Shown here: positions 60,443 to 64,000 of the stretch, piece by piece
How positions within the stretch are numbered: position 1 is the stretch's first letter
How the letters are laid out: each line of letters starts with the position of its first letter
NCBI RefSeq assembly: GCF_010365785.1
Contig: NZ_CP048387.1
Coordinates: 248,001 to 312,000, forward strand
Source of the DNA: Spiroplasma sp. TIUS-1
GTDB taxonomy: Bacteria > Bacillota_I > Bacilli_A > Mycoplasmatales > Mycoplasmataceae
Length of the DNA stretch: 64,000 nucleotides
Reading direction: 5' to 3'
Translations under genes and position numbers: made by a program
The notes under the pieces: model-generated
What the model was told of the DNA's origin: nothing
Databases searched by the model: none
What the model saw: the letters and a program-made list of their open reading frames with translations, nothing else

Positions 60443-61060
60443 ATGATTGAAAACAAAATTAAAACTACTAATAAAAATCAAACTATAAGTAGACAACAAC
60501 TAAAGTTAGAAAAATCCGATATTCAATTTACTAGAATGTATTTTTCAATAAAAGGTGAACGTATTGGACGTTCAATTCTTTTATTTTCACAAATTATTAT
60601 GTTAGCGGTATTTGTTATAAACTTTGCTTCATTATCTTCTTTTGTTGCAAGTAAACTACCTGTACATGAAATAATTAATGCATTTGGAGTAGCGGATGCT
60701 TTTTTTAGGTCTATGTTAATTTCATTAACAGTATTGGGGTTATTGGTTTGTTTGGGTTTTGTTATTCCATTACTTACTGCACGTACAGCTCAAGCAGTTA
60801 ATTTAATTGCAAAAATAGTTCTTTGAGTAGAAGTTCCACTTGCCATAATTTTATTTATTACTTCATTATTTGCAGCACTATATTTGCCAGTTGAATTTAA
60901 TTGAATGGGAGTTGTTTTTGCAACAATGAATATTGTTTTGATTATTGTGGGAAGTATTTTTGTTATTAGTTCTTCAAAAAACTTAGTTAAAAAAATTGAT
61001 AAAGCAATTGATGATAGTAATAATCTTGATGAGCATTATTCACTAGGGTATGGGGAGTAA
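60443..61060 (+). CDS. Four-segment membrane protein, cluster member A
   Basis: The 205-residue protein has a hydrophilic N-terminus of about 45 residues and four hydrophobic segments, ending in a charged cytoplasmic tail. The stretch TRMYFSIKGERIGRSILL before the first helix resembles TDIYFSTGKDGFARLLI in the next gene, pointing to paralogy. The ATG at 60443 is preferred to an upstream TTG; the GGTGA just before it is a weak ribosome binding site. No function is recognised. The next gene starts one base after its stop. Confidence 0.8.
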
Positions 61061-61061
61061 C

Positions 61062-61835
61062 ATGGCTAAGAAAAAATATAGAATGAGAACTCCAAAAGAA
61101 GTACAAGAACCAATAATTAACTATGTAGATCCAAGATCTAAGTCTCTTCAAAGTTTAGATGAAGAACCAAAAGACAAAATTATTCATTCACTAGCTATAA
61201 GTGACTTAGAAAAAGCAAATGGTAGATTTAGAAGTAGAACAAAGAAAAAAAGTTTAACAGAAGTAACTGATATTTATTTTTCAACTGGTAAGGATGGATT
61301 TGCTAGATTACTAATAACTGCCTGTCAATTAACAATAATTGGTTCATATATGTTATTGTTGATTTCATTATCATTTCTTATCCCTGTAGTCAAAGATTTA
61401 TTTTTAGAGTTATTGCCAGTAAATGATGAAATATTCTTACTTCTTTTTGTTCCAATCGCAGTACTTATAACAACAATATTTATTGTGCATATTGCTTTTA
61501 CTATAGTGATAATACTATTGCCAATATTGGTAGCGCACAAAATAAAGACATTAATAAAATGATCTAAGATCTCTTGATATTTTTCTGTATTTTTTGGTCT
61601 TGCAACTCTACTTGCAGTAATCTTAATAAAACAAGTATTACAATCAATATCTTGGAGTTATGAACATTGAAATATAGAACTGAAGTTATCAAAAATACAA
61701 TTTAATAATTATGTAATAACAATTGGAGTTGCACTAGCTATATCTACATTGTTAGGTTATCCATTATTGATTAGTTCAACTAAAAAACAGCACAATAAAA
61801 ATATAAAAATTCAACAATATAATTTAAGAAGATAA
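61062..61835 (+). CDS. Four-segment membrane protein, cluster member B
   Basis: The 257-residue protein repeats the plan of the preceding gene: a basic, hydrophilic N-terminal region of about 75 residues, four hydrophobic segments, and a short basic tail. Shared features are the YFS-x6-R motif at the first helix boundary and the ISS(T/S)K motif after the last helix. GGGGAG upstream, inside the previous gene, is the likely ribosome binding site. Function unknown. Confidence 0.8.
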
Positions 61836-61863
61836 ATAAAATAAACAAAAAAAGGAGGTCTTT

Positions 61864-62598
61864 ATGATTGTACGAGTAGAAGATAAGACAAATAATTTAA
61901 GAGTATCTTGAAACACTAAGATTGAAGTAGCGTGTAGAGTTTTAATAATAACAGTTACAATTGCAATTCTATTGATGTCTTTTTTTGTAGGCGCAGGTTT
62001 TGCAAAAATATATGATCAGTTTTACAATTTAATAGGTGAGATTGCCCATGAAGACCTAAAAGGTCACTATATAAAAATGGGATCAATTGCGTTAATAATA
62101 TTTTTGCCTCTATCGATATTAATATCTTTTCCATATATCTTTATGAAAAATCCTAATACAATTCGTATTTTTATTTTAATTTCATTATTCATAGTTATTT
62201 CCTATGTGGTCAGTGTTTTTTCAATAATGTTGCATTTTGAAAAAACATATGAATTTACAAACCCATATATAAAAGCCAGTTACTGAGTTATTGGCATAGG
62301 TGGACTAATAATATTAGTTTCAAAAGTGTTTCTTTGAAGAGAAATTAAAAAGCAATTTAAGATTAAAAAGACTTTTGAATATTTAAATGAAGAAAAAGAG
62401 TTCATTAAAATTTCAAAAAAACAGCAAGACATTGTTATTAAACGTGATCAATTATTAAAGGATGGAATTGAATTAGAAGATGTAGAACAGCACATTTTAG
62501 ATAATGCAAATGAGATATCTGGAAATACAATCAAGAAAAAACATTTATCAAGTGTATGAGAGAAAAAAGCAAAAGCAAAAGAAGCTGATAATAAATAA
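61864..62598 (+). CDS. Four-segment membrane protein with helical tail, cluster member C
   Basis: The 244-residue protein has about four membrane segments in residues 22-160, then a charged, probably coiled-coil cytoplasmic tail (FKIKKTFEYLNEEKEFIKI onward) of about 75 residues. The pattern of the first helix (RVLIITVTIAILL after a polar stretch) parallels members A and B. A strong AAAGGAGG precedes the ATG. The next gene starts 10 bases later. Not a family I recognise. Confidence 0.8.
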
Positions 62599-62608
62599 AA
62601 AGGAAAAT

Positions 62609-64000
62609 ATGGCAATGAAGAAATTCTGAAAATTAACTAGATTTCAAAACAAACTTTTGTTTGTTATTTTAGGTATTTCAGTAGTTGTTGCACCCACAGG
62701 AGCAATAATTTATTCTTTTACAACTAGTTCATCATATTCAATTAAAGATCCTTGGGCTGATGCCAGTGATTTAAATAAAAGCTTAGATAAATATTTCAAT
62801 GATAAATTGTCACCAACCAGAACAACATTTAGAGTTGGGGAAACTCAAGGTACTGGAATATATGTCAAAGAAAGTGACATTACTGATATCAGGAAAGAAC
62901 TTATCAATGGAAATGAATGAATGTCAAAAATGTCTGAAGCAGATTTAAATGAAATGCTTTCAGGAACAGGAGTTTCAATTTCTGAAAATAATAAGCTGAT
63001 ATTCAATGATAAAGAAATGAAGGAATTAGCATTGTTTCCAACAATCTTAAAATATCCATATGAAGGGAATAATAAATTAGGTGAGGTATTTTTTTCTCCT
63101 TCAAATAAAGAGGCAGGAATATTTAAATACAATATTAGATTTTGTTTAAGACTTGGAATAGTGGGATTCGATAATAAAAAATATGATCTAAAGAAAAAAT
63201 ATGACTTTACCTTAAGACATGATCAAGAAACAACTTTACCTGTATTATTAAAATTAATAAATAATGAAAGTATTCAAAAATTCATTCAAGTCAATGAATC
63301 ATTTAATTCAAATGAATCAGTATTGAAAGGTTTATTAAAAACATACTACAATTTAGCAAATAACAGTGGAATGGATTTTTATAGTGAAATTAAACCAAAG
63401 TCAGGATCATTGCCAGCTAATAATAAATATGCACAAGATTATGCAAACGCAAGTTCAATTCACATAAAATATGACAGTAGGAAAATTAATAATATAAAAA
63501 GCTTTGGATCTAATTTATATAATCAACATTTAGGAGACTACAATACCGTTGAATATATCTTTAATAAAATTGGAATTAGTATGCCTAAGATTGAAAATGA
63601 TATTACTGGTTTTAGGTTACGTGATCGCAATTCAGGGTCATGAACATCAATGAGTTCTAGTGATATTAAAACATACAAGGGTTATATAAATTATGGATAT
63701 TCTGATGGAAAAGAAATTACTGATGATGTCGAAAATTCATTATTTCAATCAGAACATAAAATTTTTACAAATAAAGTTAACATTAAATTTTTAGATGTTA
63801 ATAAATCAACAGATATTTACTATGACCAACAACCATATAGCAGAGGGTCAATTAACTATAATAATTACAATATAGTAAATGATGTAAATGATGTAGTAAA
63901 TAATATTAAATATGAAGATTCAAGAGATTTGATCAATCAAAAATTATCTTCTAAACAAAATCAAATTGAACAATCAATAGTTAATACAATTAAAAAAAGT
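62609..64000 (+). CDS. Large membrane-anchored surface protein, 3' end outside window
   Basis: 464 codons are visible and the frame is still open at the window edge. The N-terminus KKFWKLTRFQNKLLFVILG leads into one hydrophobic helix (about 15-38) followed by a long hydrophilic, Asn/Ser/Lys-rich ectodomain. There is no lipobox. It lies immediately after the three small polytopic proteins and is probably cotranscribed with them, suggesting one membrane complex. AAAGGAAAA is the likely ribosome binding site. The function is unknown. Confidence 0.85.

Noticed and set aside
55989-64000. Immunoglobulin-binding/protease (MIB-MIP) system as an explanation of the surface cluster
   Set aside because: No serine protease triad or other MIP feature is visible in these proteins.

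Overview
The window comes from a wall-less, AT-rich member of the Mollicutes, most likely the Spiroplasma/Mesoplasma/Entomoplasma group. TGA is read as tryptophan throughout: almost every conserved protein continues through in-frame TGA codons at invariant Trp positions, and real stops are TAA or TAG. All gene ends below were rederived with that code. Intergenic regions are short, genes often overlap, and most transcription units end in a clear Rho-independent hairpin. The genus cannot be fixed by eye; a 16S comparison would settle it.

Layout. 1-8.3 kb: a 28-residue cysteine-rich metallothionein-like gene, a small Cys/His protein, def, rsmD-gmk, a short-chain dehydrogenase, msrA, then a phosphatase / ECF S-component / Ser-Thr kinase / rsgA / rpe run and tRNA-Leu. 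8.3-15.9 kb: a P-type ATPase with an altered A-domain motif, an alpha/beta hydrolase, rpmB, pncA, a polytopic membrane protein, and Asp23/Gls24 plus fakA. 16-20.4 kb: a 1461-residue FtsX-type permease. 20.5-27.6 kb: pepP, plsX-rnc, rarA (reverse) and smc. 27.6-32.4 kb: the phosphate uptake operon pstS-pstCA-pstB-phoU with fused permease subunits. 32.4-37.8 kb: ftsY-ylxM-ymdB, a SAM-I-like riboswitch, metK, cutC and yhaM. 37.8-42.1 kb (reverse): two large lipoproteins and hinT, an arrangement like the P80/P60/HinT module of Mycoplasma hominis. 42.2-48.3 kb: sufS-sufU, an S1-domain protein, pgi, dut, an rRNA methyltransferase and gapN. 48.3-50.7 kb: two membrane proteins. 50.7-55.95 kb: one complete rrn operon (16S-23S-5S) with no tRNA in the spacer. 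55.95-64 kb: a surface and membrane protein region with a 656-residue membrane-anchored protein (reverse), a 757-residue lipoprotein, three small polytopic proteins (at least two look paralogous) and a large membrane-anchored protein that runs off the window.

Functionally this is mostly a compact housekeeping set: translation and ribosome maturation, SRP targeting, chromosome maintenance, Pi uptake, glycolysis with GapN-type NADPH supply, minimal SUF iron-sulfur assembly and SAM synthesis. The least explained parts are the metallothionein-like microgene, the metK leader whose aptamer stem overlaps the terminator, the P-type ATPase lacking its TGES glutamate, the HinT-lipoprotein module, and the tandem membrane-protein cluster at the right end. 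A recurrent 8-base ATGNNTAR gene overlap looks like a consequence of losing TGA as a stop.
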